A stretch of 64,000 nucleotides of DNA, from positions 1 through 64,000 of the forward strand of contig JBKHYJ010000025.1 of the NCBI GenBank assembly GCA_046565505.1, given 5' to 3'. Positions within the stretch are counted from its first letter, which is position 1, and every line of letters starts with the position of its first letter. A program made the translations under genes and the position numbers. Shown in pieces: positions 43,266 to 53,397 of the stretch. The notes below the pieces were generated by a model. That model did not search any database, was not told the origin of the DNA, and worked only from the letters and a program-made list of their open reading frames with translations. Origin of the DNA: JBKHYJ01 sp046565505. Its GTDB lineage: Bacteria; Acidobacteriota; Blastocatellia; UBA7656.

Positions 43266-43602
43266 TTAACTCCTTTTCCCCCGTTTTGTATTTTAGAACC
43301 CTGAGGTCTTTAGCCGATGAGCAACTCAGAGCCTCGCTCACCATCAATATATACTTTAGCAATGACCGTGCCGGCCTCCGTTTAGCCTGTAACTTGTTAT
43401 AATTAATGGAGTTAAGGAGAGATTGGCTGCTTCCGGGGTGTTTCAGGATAGAACAATTTCGCGGGCCCTGCTACCCAAGTGAATCACCGGGTGAAGGGGC
43501 AAAAGAAGAGGCTGGATGCGTGTGCATCCAGCCTCAAAAAGAATCTCAGTAGAGCCGGGCAATCGGCCTGGTTTTCCGGCTGCCCTGGCCCTTTACAGCT
43601 TG
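43266..43602. other. 337-bp gap with a terminator
   Basis: No gene is seen. It holds the promoter region of the twin small genes and a 12-bp terminator hairpin for the large repeat protein upstream on the minus strand (separate entry). Confidence 0.45.
43508..43535 (-). terminator. Intrinsic terminator of the 986-aa protein gene
   Basis: GAGGCTGGATGC (43508-43519), loop GTGT and the perfect 12-bp complement (43524-43535), 67 bp after the minus-strand stop. On the minus strand the stem is followed by TTCTTTTG, a moderate U-run. Confidence 0.7.
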
Positions 43603-46563
43603 CTATTTCGACCTTACGCTAACGGTTGCCGAGTAGGCAGACGCGCCTGCGTCGTTTATCGCGCGCACGCGATAAAAGTAGGTTATCCTTCTGCCCACCG
43701 TCGAATCGAAAAAGCTGATTGTGTTGGGCGCAAGGTCACCTATCACGGTAAAGCCGCTCGTCGCAGACAGCGACCGCTCTACGCTGAAGCTCGTCTCGTT
43801 GTTGGAATTGTCGGCCCAACTGAGCGAGATCTGGCCTATCACGTTAGCGGCAGCCGTCAGGTTTGAAGGAGCAGCCGGCGGAGTCGGCTGCACTATCGTG
43901 TACGTCTGCGTAAAGACCGCGGACTGGTTCCCGGCCACGTCGACCGCGATGAACTTCAGCGTCGCATTCTGGCTTATCGGAATCGAAGTCGTGTACAGGA
44001 AGCTGGACGGCGTAGGCGTGGTCCCGTTCAGCGTGTAGTACAGCGTCGATTGCTCTGACGGCGTCAGGCTGACCGACAGTGCCGAAGTGTACGTCCCGCC
44101 CGGCGGCGTCGAAACCGCGGTCGGGGCCCCCGTGTCAATGGTGACCAGCATGGAGCCGGACCTGCCCGACACGCCGGCGGCCGAGGTCGCCGTCGCCAGC
44201 ACGGAATGTGTGCCCGTGCCCAGAGGGCCTACAGTGAACTGGTACGTCCCGGTGCTGGCGACCAGGCTCCCCTTTGAAACGTTGTCAACGAGAAGCGTCA
44301 CAGTAGAGTTGGGCTGCGCGGCCCCTGTAAACGTGAGCGTAGTCAGGTTAGTGATATTGTCCGTGCTCGATTTGCCGCTGTCGCTTGCCGCCACGAGGTC
44401 CGGGGTAGTAACGCCCGGGTTGATCGTATAAACCTCCGTGAAGACCTGCGACACGTTGCCGGCCTCGTCGGCGACGATGTATTTCAGCGTGGTCGAAGAG
44501 TTGGTGGCCGTCGGGGCCAGGCTGATGGTAATCGGCCCCGTGTAAGCCGTGCTGTTGACGGTCGGCGTGCTGCCATCCGTGGTGTAGAAAACTTCCGTGA
44601 GCGGGTCGGGCGTGTAAATCGACACGACCTTACTGCCCGTGTAGAAGCCGCCTCGCGGGCTGGCGACCGCGTACATCCCGGAGATTTTTCCTTGGATTGC
44701 GAACAGGTCGGTCTCGCCTACCACGGCGATGACCTGCCTGGTGGTCGGGTCAATGCGCTCCAGGCGGAAGTAATTCTGTGGCACGCCGGTCGGGTCGATG
44801 AACGGGCTGCCCGATACTTTATGAAGCACCGTCGGGTCGCCTATGAAACCGTTCTGCGGCCCGCCCTGCGACGGAGGCAGCCCGTACGTGTCCCAGGTAA
44901 GGAAAGGCGAGATGCGGCTGTTGAGCGCCCCGTTGGGGAAACTCGTCAGGCCGATGTCTTCTGTGAAGTTGATGCCCCTGTCGCCGCTGTTCACGTCGTC
45001 GAACTCGTCCACGCCGTAGGGGTGGGTCACGCGGTAGCTCGCGCCCTGCACCAGGTTGTCGATCCTCACGCGGACGCGGCCGAAGACTATCTGATCGCCT
45101 GATTGGATCGCGTTCGCGAAGGCGCCTTCCAATCCTAAAACCAGCCTGCCCGTCACGCCATTGGTCCCAGGGAGGTCGGCATCGCCCGAGAAGTAGAACA
45201 TCTCGTCCGGGAAGTTTGAATTCGCCGGGTCTGCCGCGACAAGAGGCGGCCTTGTCGGGTCAGGTAAGGTAGAGAGGCAGATTCCGCCGGGGTCTAGACA
45301 GGTGCTTAATCGTATGCCGGTGGAATCCTGATACCAGACAGGGAAGCCCGTGTTGGGGTCAATCGCGCCGACCGTTTCCAGCTTCGGCTGCACCTGCGGC
45401 GTCGGGCCCGAGGGCGGCGGCGGCACGAAGTTGTACGTGTCCGACACGACGGGAGACTTGTTGCCCGCCGCGTCCACCGCCACGTATTTCAGGTTTGTGA
45501 CCACGGTCGTATCGAACGGGATAGAGATGGGCGCCGTGTATTGTACGCGCAAAGCGTTCGCGGGATTGCTGGGGTCGCTGGGCACGGTCCCGTCAGTGGT
45601 CTTCGTGTAGTAGATGGTCGCAGGGCTGTTCGCCACCAGCGAGACTGATTGGCTGGTGGAATAGGTCGCGCCGCGCGGGAAGGCGGTCACGGCCAGGCCG
45701 GCCAGCTTGCCCTGGACGGAGAATTGATCCGTCTGGCTCACCACTTCGATGACCTGCCTCGTGACCGGGTCGATCCTCTCGACGCGGATGTAGTTCTGAG
45801 GCTGGCTGTTGGAGTCGAGCAGCGGGCTGCCGGTTACAGCATGATTGACCGCGGGGTCGCCGATGAAGCCGGCCGGCGGGCCGCCCTGCGACGGAGGCAG
45901 TCCGTACGTATCCCAGGTCAGAAAAGGCCCTATGCGCCCGCTGAGCGGGCCGTTGGGGAAATTGCCGATCCCGATGTCTTCGGTGTGGTTTATGCCCCTG
46001 TCGCCGCTGCTGACATTGTCGAATTCGTTTACGCCGTAAGGGTAAGTCACGCGATAGCTCGCGCCCTGCACGAGGTTGCTCAAGCGAATGCGGATGCGGC
46101 TGAAGGTGATTTGATCGCCCGACTGAACCCTCGTCGTGAAGGCGCCCTCAAGCCCCATGACCAACCGGCCCGTGACCCCGTTGGTGCCCGTGATGTCGGT
46201 CGTGGCGTTCCAATAAAACATCTCGTCGGGGAAGTTGGAATCGACCTCGTTGGCGGCCACCTTTGCCGGAAGATTCGGGTTCGGCAAGTTGCTCAGGCAG
46301 AGCCCGCCCACGTCCAGGCAGGATTGCAACCGCACCCCCTTGGAGTCTTCATACCAGAATGGGAAACCGGTGTTCGGGTCAATCGGCCCCACCTTGCTCA
46401 ACTGCGCCTCGACGGGCCGGCCCGCGAAGAAAAACACTGACGCGGAGAATGCCATTATTGCTATCAATGCCGTGGACCGGATTATTAGTCTAGCCCTTTT
46501 CGCGGCAGTTCTTCTGTTCGCTTTCTTAGACATCTCGTTTATTAGTCCTTTACTCGTGGTCAT
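43603..46563 (-). CDS. 986-aa secreted repeat protein with two long internal repeats, CHB_HEX_C-like and Ig-like domains and a C-terminal FnIII domain
   Basis: Start placed at 46563, which has AGAGGT upstream; the frame runs on to 46644. The signal peptide has a twin-Arg-rich n-region and ends near RPVEAQ. Two homologous blocks of about 310 residues begin VGPIDPNTGFPFWYEDSKG and VGAIDPNTGFPVWYQDSTG; each has SNFPDEMFY, a GRLVxGLEGAF motif and DTYGLPPSQGGP. Each block ends in a chitobiase C-terminal-like beta domain (segments such as VFYTTDGSTPTVNS). The last third adds an Ig-like unit, another CHB_HEX_C unit and a fibronectin type III domain (PPAAPSNLTAAA to VSVRSK). No catalytic motif is evident; likely an extracellular scaffold or adhesin. 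It lies downstream of the multicopper protein gene. Confidence 0.8.
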   Translation of the reverse strand: MTTSKGLINEMSKKANRRTAAKRARLIIRSTALIAIMAFSASVFFFAGRPVEAQLSKVGPIDPNTGFPFWYEDSKGVRLQSCLDVGGLCLSNLPNPNLPAKVAANEVDSNFPDEMFYWNATTDITGTNGVTGRLVMGLEGAFTTRVQSGDQITFSRIRIRLSNLVQGASYRVTYPYGVNEFDNVSSGDRGINHTEDIGIGNFPNGPLSGRIGPFLTWDTYGLPPSQGGPPAGFIGDPAVNHAVTGSPLLDSNSQPQNYIRVERIDPVTRQVIEVVSQTDQFSVQGKLAGLAVTAFPRGATYSTSQSVSLVANSPATIYYTKTTDGTVPSDPSNPANALRVQYTAPISIPFDTTVVTNLKYVAVDAAGNKSPVVSDTYNFVPPPPSGPTPQVQPKLETVGAIDPNTGFPVWYQDSTGIRLSTCLDPGGICLSTLPDPTRPPLVAADPANSNFPDEMFYFSGDADLPGTNGVTGRLVLGLEGAFANAIQSGDQIVFGRVRVRIDNLVQGASYRVTHPYGVDEFDDVNSGDRGINFTEDIGLTSFPNGALNSRISPFLTWDTYGLPPSQGGPQNGFIGDPTVLHKVSGSPFIDPTGVPQNYFRLERIDPTTRQVIAVVGETDLFAIQGKISGMYAVASPRGGFYTGSKVVSIYTPDPLTEVFYTTDGSTPTVNSTAYTGPITISLAPTATNSSTTLKYIVADEAGNVSQVFTEVYTINPGVTTPDLVAASDSGKSSTDNITNLTTLTFTGAAQPNSTVTLLVDNVSKGSLVASTGTYQFTVGPLGTGTHSVLATATSAAGVSGRSGSMLVTIDTGAPTAVSTPPGGTYTSALSVSLTPSEQSTLYYTLNGTTPTPSSFLYTTSIPISQNATLKFIAVDVAGNQSAVFTQTYTIVQPTPPAAPSNLTAAANVIGQISLSWADNSNNETSFSVERSLSATSGFTVIGDLAPNTISFFDSTVGRRITYFYRVRAINDAGASAYSATVSVRSK

Positions 46564-46760
46564 GGTATACCTCTTTAATTTCGATATTTCTGAAGGGCCG
46601 AAATCGTTAGTTTGAATCAGAGCCACAAGATACCTGGCCTTCAATTCCGGCGGCTCGCTGTCGCCACTGGCAACTCAACTTATGAAACCCGGGACAGACT
46701 GCCAGTAAACTCGCGGGCCCGGCCAGTTTCAACCGCCCCGGGCGCGCGAAGCTTCGGGGC

Positions 46761-46790
46761 CGAAGCCGGGCACTGGAGCGCCCGGCTTCG
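46761..46790 (-). terminator. Hairpin after the multicopper oxidase-like gene
   Basis: CGAAGCCGGGC (46761-46771) pairs perfectly with GCCCGGCTTCG (46780-46790) around an 8-nt loop, 20 bp past the minus-strand stop at 46811. No U-run follows on the minus strand. Confidence 0.45.
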
Positions 46791-46810
46791 GGTAGAAGTT
46801 AAACGGAGAG

Positions 46811-49800
46811 TTACGGGGTGACGCGGAAGATGCCCCACAGACCGCCGCCGAACATGAAGCTCTCTTGCGAGCGGTAGAGGTAATCACCCGGTATGTTGAA
46901 CGCCCCGCCCGCCGTCGTAAGTATGTTCATATGACGGGTCGGAGCGATGCCGCTGTAGGACCCGACCTCGAACGTGAATGGGTTCTTACCAAGCACGGTC
47001 GAGTTCTGCGTCCACGGCTCGAAGTTCCAGTGATGCCCGAACAGCGTGTAGCCATGCTGCCTGGGGTGTCCCGCGACGTGCACCACGCGGAAGCGGACGG
47101 GGGTGCCGGCCTTCGCCGTGAAGACTGGCGTGGCGGGATCACCGCACGGGCCGCCGCAGCCGGCGTTGGGCGCGGTGGAGCTGAGCGTGTCGCTGAAGTC
47201 CTGAGCGCCCAGCGTCCCCTCGTCGGTCTCAGGCGGCAGGCCGAACCCGCGCGCCCAGATCGGCTCCGTCCTGTAGTTGAACGCCTTCTGGCCCGAGTCC
47301 TCCGAGTCATCTCCGCCCCTGAGGTTCATCATAGCGTTGCCGCTGTTGAGCGAGGCCCTGCGTCCGTTGAAATCCGGGAACGGGTAGGTCGTCTGAAGGC
47401 TGAGGTCGTCTTGATAGATCGACACGAACTCGCGGAACAGCACGCCGCCGGCAGAGTTCTTCACGTCGGCCGTCGCCTTGCTGTTTCCTACGGTCGTCCA
47501 GTTCGAGCCGAACGGCTCGATGATGAGCGAGCCTATCGCCCCGTGAGAGCTGTGCTTGATAACGTCGCCCATGTCCCTCAGGCCAATCGCGCCAAGCTCG
47601 ATCGGAGCGCCCAACTGCTTGCCCTGCGCGTCGAACTTCTGCTCGCCCGCGTACCAGACGTATGTGTTGGATTGGCCCGGCCCGAGCGTCGTATCGGTGT
47701 TGAAGCCGACGTCGGCGCCATCGTCCTTGAACGCGACCATGTTCAGGAGCTGCGGGTGCAGGCTTATCCGGTTAGAGGACTTCAACTGGTTGAAGTTGAA
47801 CCCCGGAATGATGGGCGGCACTTCGTTCCAGCTATTGCTCTCGGGCAGAACGTCAGGCAGTTGGTTGCGAAGCGTCAGGTTGATGCAGTCGCCCGCGGCC
47901 GCCCTCAGGATCAGAGGCTCAGGCTTCTTCGTCCCCGCCTGAAGCGCCGGGATGTCACTCTCTTCGACGAAGAGAATGGCGTTCGGGTCCTTGATCTGGA
48001 AGCGTTCGTTATAGACGAGTGCCCCGCCGGGAAGTATGTCTTTCGCCAGCTTCGCCTGGACGAAGAACTCGCGAAGAGGCGCGCCCTGCGGACAAGCGCC
48101 ATTAGGCGACTTGAAGTTCGAGATCTGGTTGTTGGGGAGCTGTGCCAGGCCGCCCGTGCTGACGTTGAAGGCACGGATGATTCCCCATATCCCATCCCAG
48201 AGGTTGTCAGTGCCCGCCGAAGAGTAGAGGTAGTCGATCCCCTTCCCCGGAGCCTGGTTCTTCACGCCCGTGAACGGTATCAGGAAGTTGAAGTGCTCGG
48301 ATATGCCCATCTGCTGCGAGTTGGTATAGCCCGAGTTGTTAGTAGCAAGAGGGTCACCCGGAGTCCCCGGCTCAAACAGCCACTTGACCCCGTGAATGTT
48401 CATGACATGCTGCTCTTCCTGCGCGCCCTGTAGCACGCGCACCTGAACGCGGTCGCCCTCATACACCTTGAACAGCGGGGTGAAAGGGTCGCCGTGCACG
48501 CGCGAGTCGAAGACCTTGGCAAGGTCGCCCGCATCGCCGGCGTTCTGGACGAACTGGCCCTGCGCGTTCTTCGCGCCGATCCTGAGTGGTATCGGCTCGT
48601 TGCGGTAGTTGATCAACTGGGTTCCCGGGTCGGCCGAAGACACGCCCTCGGGCGTCGGGAACTGCGAAGGATCGTCGAGCACAGGCGAGCCTATTGCTAT
48701 CGGAAGCGGCTTCTCCTGGGCGTTCGGCGGGTTGATGGGGATGTTTTCGGGCGCCGGCGTGTAGACGATGGCGTAGTCGGCTATCTCGAGCATGAATTCT
48801 CGGTAGCTGTCCGCGCCGTTCGTGCCCGCGATGATATTCGCCGCGTAGCTGGTCGGGCCGCCGTCTGTGCGACTGCCGAACGTCGTTGCGCCATCGACGG
48901 ACTTCCAGACCGAGTCTGTCGGCTCTATCACAAGGCCGGCGTACAGGCCATGATGCTGGTGGCCGCTCGGGCTGAAGTGGTCGTGCGTGAAGACGGTTCG
49001 GATGGTGCGGTCTTTCCCGTTGTTGTTGACGAGCGGGTCAGCCCACCACCTTTCTACCAACGTCTGCGCGCCTATGAACGCCCCGTTCGGCCCCGCGCCG
49101 AACGCCGGGTTGGCCACGGGCGTGAGCATCTGTGTCCCGCCGATAGAAGCCTGGTAGGCGTTGTTGGCGGCGATGCGGCTGCGCACCTCTTCGGGCGAGA
49201 ACGCGCCGCTCTCGTAGTTCCAGCCGTTGCCCGCGCCGTCCGACGACGTGACGTCGAACTTCACGAGGTGTATGTGCTGGCCGATGATGTCTGACGCTTG
49301 ATAGACCTGGAAATCATCAAGGTTGATGTTGTTCGGGATGAGGTTGGTCACCCTGTAGTCGATGCAGTCGCCTGAGTTCGCGCGGAAGAAGAGCGGCTCG
49401 GGCGGCCTGGTCCCGTTCAGGGTCGCGAGCGCGTCCTGCTCAAGCACCGCTATGCGCGCCTGGCGGTCGTGCCAGCCGGCCGTGTTAACGGTCATGTCGA
49501 ACTGAATCCACGCCGTGCGGTAGTTGCGAGTTGGCGTGTTGCGCGTGACGCCCTTGCCGTCAACGTAGGTCGCCGGGCAGGGGTTTGAGAACGGCGCGCC
49601 CGCTATGGGTCCGCGGCCGTTGACAAGGAAATAAGTCGGCAAGCCGTTCGACGTGCCGGTCGGCGTGTACGAAGTGTAGCCTATGCCTTTCCAATCATAC
49701 TGCGTGGTGAAAGGCACGGCCTGGCTGCCCGTCGGGGGGCGCAGCCCTGCGTGGAAGTTCTGGGCCACCACCTCCGCGGGCGTGCCGTTCGGCGGAAGCA

Positions 49801-51829
49801 ATTCGATGTTGGCCGTCGCCAGTTGCTTGGCGAATCCGAGCAGGTTCGGGTTGTTGTTGCGCGAAGCGACGCGCGCGGCGACGGGGTCATTGAGCCTTTC
49901 GGCGCTTATGGCCGCGGGCCCTGTTACGACCGTGCCGCCGTGAATGATGTGGCGCGGAAGGCCGCCATCGCGTTCCAGCCCGAGGGCCGGCTGGGCCGGG
50001 CGCTCGCCCGCCTCGCCCGCGATGTAGAAGGGGAACCCTTTAAAGTCCTCCGTGGGCATCGGCGGCATGCCGACGGCCGCCACGGGGCTGAGGTTCTTGT
50101 TCTTGTAGAAAAGGTAAGGGATCGGCACTATCGCAGGGTTCGGCGTGCCGTCGGCGATCTCGCCATCGGGCAGGTTGCGGTCAGGCGTCCCCGCCTCGAA
50201 CACGTCGTGATTGCGCCACAGCTCCCACATGCCCTGCGCGAAGTGCGGGTAGAGGTGGCAATGGAAAATCGAATCGCCGGGCGAGCCGACGTTGCGGTTG
50301 CCGCCGCCGCCGTACTGTATCTCGTAAGTGAACGCGGCGCCGGGAGAAATCGTCTGCGAGTCGAGATACGTCGAGTTCTCGTCGCGCGAGCTCGTGAGCC
50401 ACTGGTGCTGGTGAAGGTGGAATACGTGCGTCTCCTTCGGCCCGGCATGTATGTTGCGGAAGCGCACGGGGTCGCTTATGTATGAATGGTGGACGTTTGA
50501 AGGGTCGTCCGGGTATAGGCCCTGAATCGCCTTGGTCTTGCCGGTGACGGGGTCTACGCCCCACTTGACCATAAGCGCAGGGTCGCCGTTCGGGTGCGAT
50601 TCGAGGAAGAATTCTTCGTACTTGCAGTCAACGCAGTTAGCCGCGGGGCCTACCCCCTTGCGGTTCGCGAGGACGATAGAAGCCACGCCCGAAGAGCCAT
50701 AGTTGATGCCGAATCCATCGCGTATTGACTTGAACACGCTGGTGTCTTGAAGCACGTCGGCGAACGCCGGCGCGCCCGCCTCAAGCTCGTCGTGAAAGAT
50801 CACCGTGAACTCGCGGAAGGGCTGGCCGCAGGTGCTCGACGGCGGCGCCGTGATTTTGCCCGACGTGTCCTTGCACGGCTCGTTCAGCGTGCCGCTCGGG
50901 TCCGTGATGACAGCGTTAAGGTCCGTATGAACTATTTCATTCGTCAGGGGGTCAACCATGTTGAGGAGGGGCGCGCCATTGGCGTCCTTCGCCTCGTAGT
51001 TGATTAAGGGCTGGCCCTGGGGGGTCGAGCCGGTGGTGGAGGCCGCCATCTGCGAGGCGCTCACCTGCGAGCGATACCACTTGGAGTTCTTCGGCTCGAC
51101 GTTGACCGAGCCGAAAAGGCCATGAGTGATCTGCCCGCCGTCGCCCTCCCCGCCCGAGGTCGCGGCCGTCGAGTAAAGGAAGTACTGGCCCTGCTTCGCG
51201 CCATACAGAGTGTAGATGGTGCTGTTGCCGGGGGCCACCAGGGATGACGTGTTATTGCCGACGTTCGACCCGTCAGAGCCGATGCTGCCGACGAGGTCGA
51301 GCCCGTTGACGTGAATGGACGCGTTGCGCGTCGCCGGCGTGTCATTCGACGAGAGCTTCACCTCGCCGTCGTCGGTCTGGCCGGTCTCGGGATCGGTCGC
51401 CGGGCCCTGGAAGTAAGGCTGTTTGGCGGGCGCGTTGGCGAACTGCAAGTTCCCCACGTCCGCCCTCGCGTCGAGCATGTTCGTGAAGGTAACTTGCAGG
51501 CAATCGCCCTCGTTCACGCGGAGCACGAGGGGACGCGGGCGCTTGTCGGGCCTCAGTTGAGCATTGCCTGGCCCGATTGGCCTGGACGGGTCTATGGCGA
51601 CTACGTCCCGCCGAAGGGCGAACATCATTCCGCCGGGGTCGAAGCTGCCGAAGCGGTTATAAAAGATCACCTGGTCAAAGGCTACGACATCTGCCTTAAC
51701 AGTTTTATTGCATTGCGGCGTCTGTGCCGTCACGGTCCCGACGATTAATGCAAATAAACAGGCCAGGATGAAACCTCTATAGATGAGCTTCGGGGAGGCT
51801 TCTGACTTACCCCAATTAAGATCGCTCAT
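46811..51829 (-). CDS. Giant multicopper oxidase-like protein (1672 aa, several cupredoxin domains)
   Basis: 1672 residues with an N-terminal signal (about 16-36). Copper-type motifs recur. HLHQH at 471-475 and HCHLYPHFAQGM at 523-534 fit the multicopper oxidase pattern HxH and HCHx3Hx4M, so a type 1 plus trinuclear site is plausible in the first third. Later cupredoxin-like units carry QHIHLVKFD, HDHFSPSGHQHHG (from 949), HVMNIHG (1141-1147) and GHPRQHGYTLFGHHW (about 1580-1595). The size and permuted placement of the cysteine motif recall bacterial manganese oxidases such as MnxG/MofA, but substrate cannot be told from sequence. RBS GGAGG fits the start. The nearby tandem SCO operon could supply copper. 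Confidence 0.82.
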   Translation of the reverse strand: MSDLNWGKSEASPKLIYRGFILACLFALIVGTVTAQTPQCNKTVKADVVAFDQVIFYNRFGSFDPGGMMFALRRDVVAIDPSRPIGPGNAQLRPDKRPRPLVLRVNEGDCLQVTFTNMLDARADVGNLQFANAPAKQPYFQGPATDPETGQTDDGEVKLSSNDTPATRNASIHVNGLDLVGSIGSDGSNVGNNTSSLVAPGNSTIYTLYGAKQGQYFLYSTAATSGGEGDGGQITHGLFGSVNVEPKNSKWYRSQVSASQMAASTTGSTPQGQPLINYEAKDANGAPLLNMVDPLTNEIVHTDLNAVITDPSGTLNEPCKDTSGKITAPPSSTCGQPFREFTVIFHDELEAGAPAFADVLQDTSVFKSIRDGFGINYGSSGVASIVLANRKGVGPAANCVDCKYEEFFLESHPNGDPALMVKWGVDPVTGKTKAIQGLYPDDPSNVHHSYISDPVRFRNIHAGPKETHVFHLHQHQWLTSSRDENSTYLDSQTISPGAAFTYEIQYGGGGNRNVGSPGDSIFHCHLYPHFAQGMWELWRNHDVFEAGTPDRNLPDGEIADGTPNPAIVPIPYLFYKNKNLSPVAAVGMPPMPTEDFKGFPFYIAGEAGERPAQPALGLERDGGLPRHIIHGGTVVTGPAAISAERLNDPVAARVASRNNNPNLLGFAKQLATANIELLPPNGTPAEVVAQNFHAGLRPPTGSQAVPFTTQYDWKGIGYTSYTPTGTSNGLPTYFLVNGRGPIAGAPFSNPCPATYVDGKGVTRNTPTRNYRTAWIQFDMTVNTAGWHDRQARIAVLEQDALATLNGTRPPEPLFFRANSGDCIDYRVTNLIPNNINLDDFQVYQASDIIGQHIHLVKFDVTSSDGAGNGWNYESGAFSPEEVRSRIAANNAYQASIGGTQMLTPVANPAFGAGPNGAFIGAQTLVERWWADPLVNNNGKDRTIRTVFTHDHFSPSGHQHHGLYAGLVIEPTDSVWKSVDGATTFGSRTDGGPTSYAANIIAGTNGADSYREFMLEIADYAIVYTPAPENIPINPPNAQEKPLPIAIGSPVLDDPSQFPTPEGVSSADPGTQLINYRNEPIPLRIGAKNAQGQFVQNAGDAGDLAKVFDSRVHGDPFTPLFKVYEGDRVQVRVLQGAQEEQHVMNIHGVKWLFEPGTPGDPLATNNSGYTNSQQMGISEHFNFLIPFTGVKNQAPGKGIDYLYSSAGTDNLWDGIWGIIRAFNVSTGGLAQLPNNQISNFKSPNGACPQGAPLREFFVQAKLAKDILPGGALVYNERFQIKDPNAILFVEESDIPALQAGTKKPEPLILRAAAGDCINLTLRNQLPDVLPESNSWNEVPPIIPGFNFNQLKSSNRISLHPQLLNMVAFKDDGADVGFNTDTTLGPGQSNTYVWYAGEQKFDAQGKQLGAPIELGAIGLRDMGDVIKHSSHGAIGSLIIEPFGSNWTTVGNSKATADVKNSAGGVLFREFVSIYQDDLSLQTTYPFPDFNGRRASLNSGNAMMNLRGGDDSEDSGQKAFNYRTEPIWARGFGLPPETDEGTLGAQDFSDTLSSTAPNAGCGGPCGDPATPVFTAKAGTPVRFRVVHVAGHPRQHGYTLFGHHWNFEPWTQNSTVLGKNPFTFEVGSYSGIAPTRHMNILTTAGGAFNIPGDYLYRSQESFMFGGGLWGIFRVTP

Positions 51830-52415
51830 TTTCTATCCTCCATATGGACTAATTTGTAATCTATAAAACCACGGCTGGACCTACGGGCGATGCATTGTAT
51901 TAAGGCAACAAAAACATCTAGCCGCCAGATTAATCTGGGAGCGGTCAGCCTAATGCCGCGCGGGCTAGAGCCCGCAGGGCTACTTAAATTTCTTGAATTC
52001 TGTCAGACGATTCGTGCCCGGGATTACACTGCATTTCCCGAACGGGTTCTCAGTCTGTCACGCCCCAGAGCCATGAGCGTGGAGAAGCACCTAACCTAAG
52101 AGCAATAGCTGTGCCCTACCGGGCCTCGAAAAGCGGAGGGCCGCGAAGTTACGGTAATAATGACATTTGTTTTTCCCGAGCCTGACCGCGGGCCGGGGCC
52201 GACTTTAATCGCATGTTTCACTGTGAATCACTCCGGTTGCTCGGTGATACGAAATAGATTTCGGCCGCGCGGGCCGGGGCACCGGCGGCGCCGGCCTCTC
52301 GGGCGACTTTATTAAACGTACTTTGTTGACGTGCGAAATAGGTCATATGTGCTCGGGCTAAAATTCCGGCGAAGATCGACATTGATTGAATAACCTCTTT
52401 GCGGGTCTCCGCCGG
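51830..52415. other. 586-bp gap
   Basis: Promoter side of the multicopper gene and 3' side of the response regulator. Mixed composition, no gene, repeat or hairpin that I can support. Confidence 0.4.
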
Positions 52416-52799
52416 TCAGTTTTTCAGATTTCGGTTCGTTAATGATTTCTCAAGCAACCCGAGAACATCGGAAGGGAAAAAAGGCTTAGATAATACATCG
52501 ACCGCGCCGCGCCTTACGGCCTCGTCGACGATCTCTGGCGTGGTGTGCGCGCTAATGAGGATGGTCAGGCTGCAAGGCTCCTTCTCCTGGATGATGCTCA
52601 GCACTTCAAGGCCGGACATGTCCGGCAGGCGAAGGTCTGTAATAGTAACGTCGAAGCTTCGCTCGTTGAGTTTTTCCAGGCCGTCGCGGGCGGTCAGGGC
52701 GACCGTCACTTCATAACCGCTGTCGCTGAGGACTAGCATCAGCGCGTCGGCTACGAGCGGCTCGTCGTCTATTACAAGTATAGCGGCCTTATCTGCCAT
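52416..52799 (-). CDS. Stand-alone response regulator receiver domain
   Basis: 127 residues from the ATG at 52799 (frame open to 52850). Acidic pocket D11/D12, phospho-acceptor D55 in TITDLRLPD, the Ser of LISAHT at the Thr/Ser switch position, and the Lys of LSKPF. There is no output domain. No histidine kinase gene is adjacent, so its partner and output are unknown. It marks the edge of a decayed, insertion-rich region. Confidence 0.85.
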   Translation of the reverse strand: MADKAAILVIDDEPLVADALMLVLSDSGYEVTVALTARDGLEKLNERSFDVTITDLRLPDMSGLEVLSIIQEKEPCSLTILISAHTTPEIVDEAVRRGAVDVLSKPFFPSDVLGLLEKSLTNRNLKN

Positions 52800-53397
52800 T
52801 TCATTTGCGATAATACCTGCTGGTCTAATCGGATACGCGTTTATCACCATATGATTTACTTCTTCCGCCAGAAAGGCTATTCAAGAACTATCGGATTGAT
52901 ATTGATCGACTCTGAGAAATCAGCTTGATAGGCGATCAATCTTTCTGGGCCGTTTGCGACGAGAGGGGCCTCCGCAAACCTTAGCTCATGCTCACAGGGC
53001 TTCTATTAAATCCGCGCCGAAGAGAGTCAGTTGATCGCCACCTCCAATTCATCAACAGCTAAGACTGTTGAGCAATACCCAACAGAATTGTGACTTGCAG
53101 TTATCGTGCCGCTTTCAATCTTCAGGCAAAACGAACAACATGAGAGGGGACCATTAACTACCGCGAGGCAAAATTTCATATAGTTTCGGCTATTTCTCTG
53201 ACTTGAGACAATATCACCGTATTTGTATCTCTATTTTACCTCTACATACTCACCTGTTCATTAATGCGAAAACCGGAGTCAGAGTGTTTTATCCCGCAAC
53301 ACTCCAAGAGATAGCAAGTTTACACTGTCGCTGTCCAGGACTTTACCTGACTGATGTGTGAGGCGGGAGAAGGCAAAGAGGGCCGTTGCGGCGCGCG
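52800..53397. other. 598-bp AT-richer gap
   Basis: Noticeably richer in A/T than the rest of the window, with stops in all frames. No gene, RNA or repeat recognised. Confidence 0.4.

Noticed and set aside
46865..48433. 522-codon plus-strand open frame
   Set aside because: Antisense to the multicopper gene, whose minus-strand frame has clear cupredoxin motifs; this frame is almost all Arg, Val and Leu.
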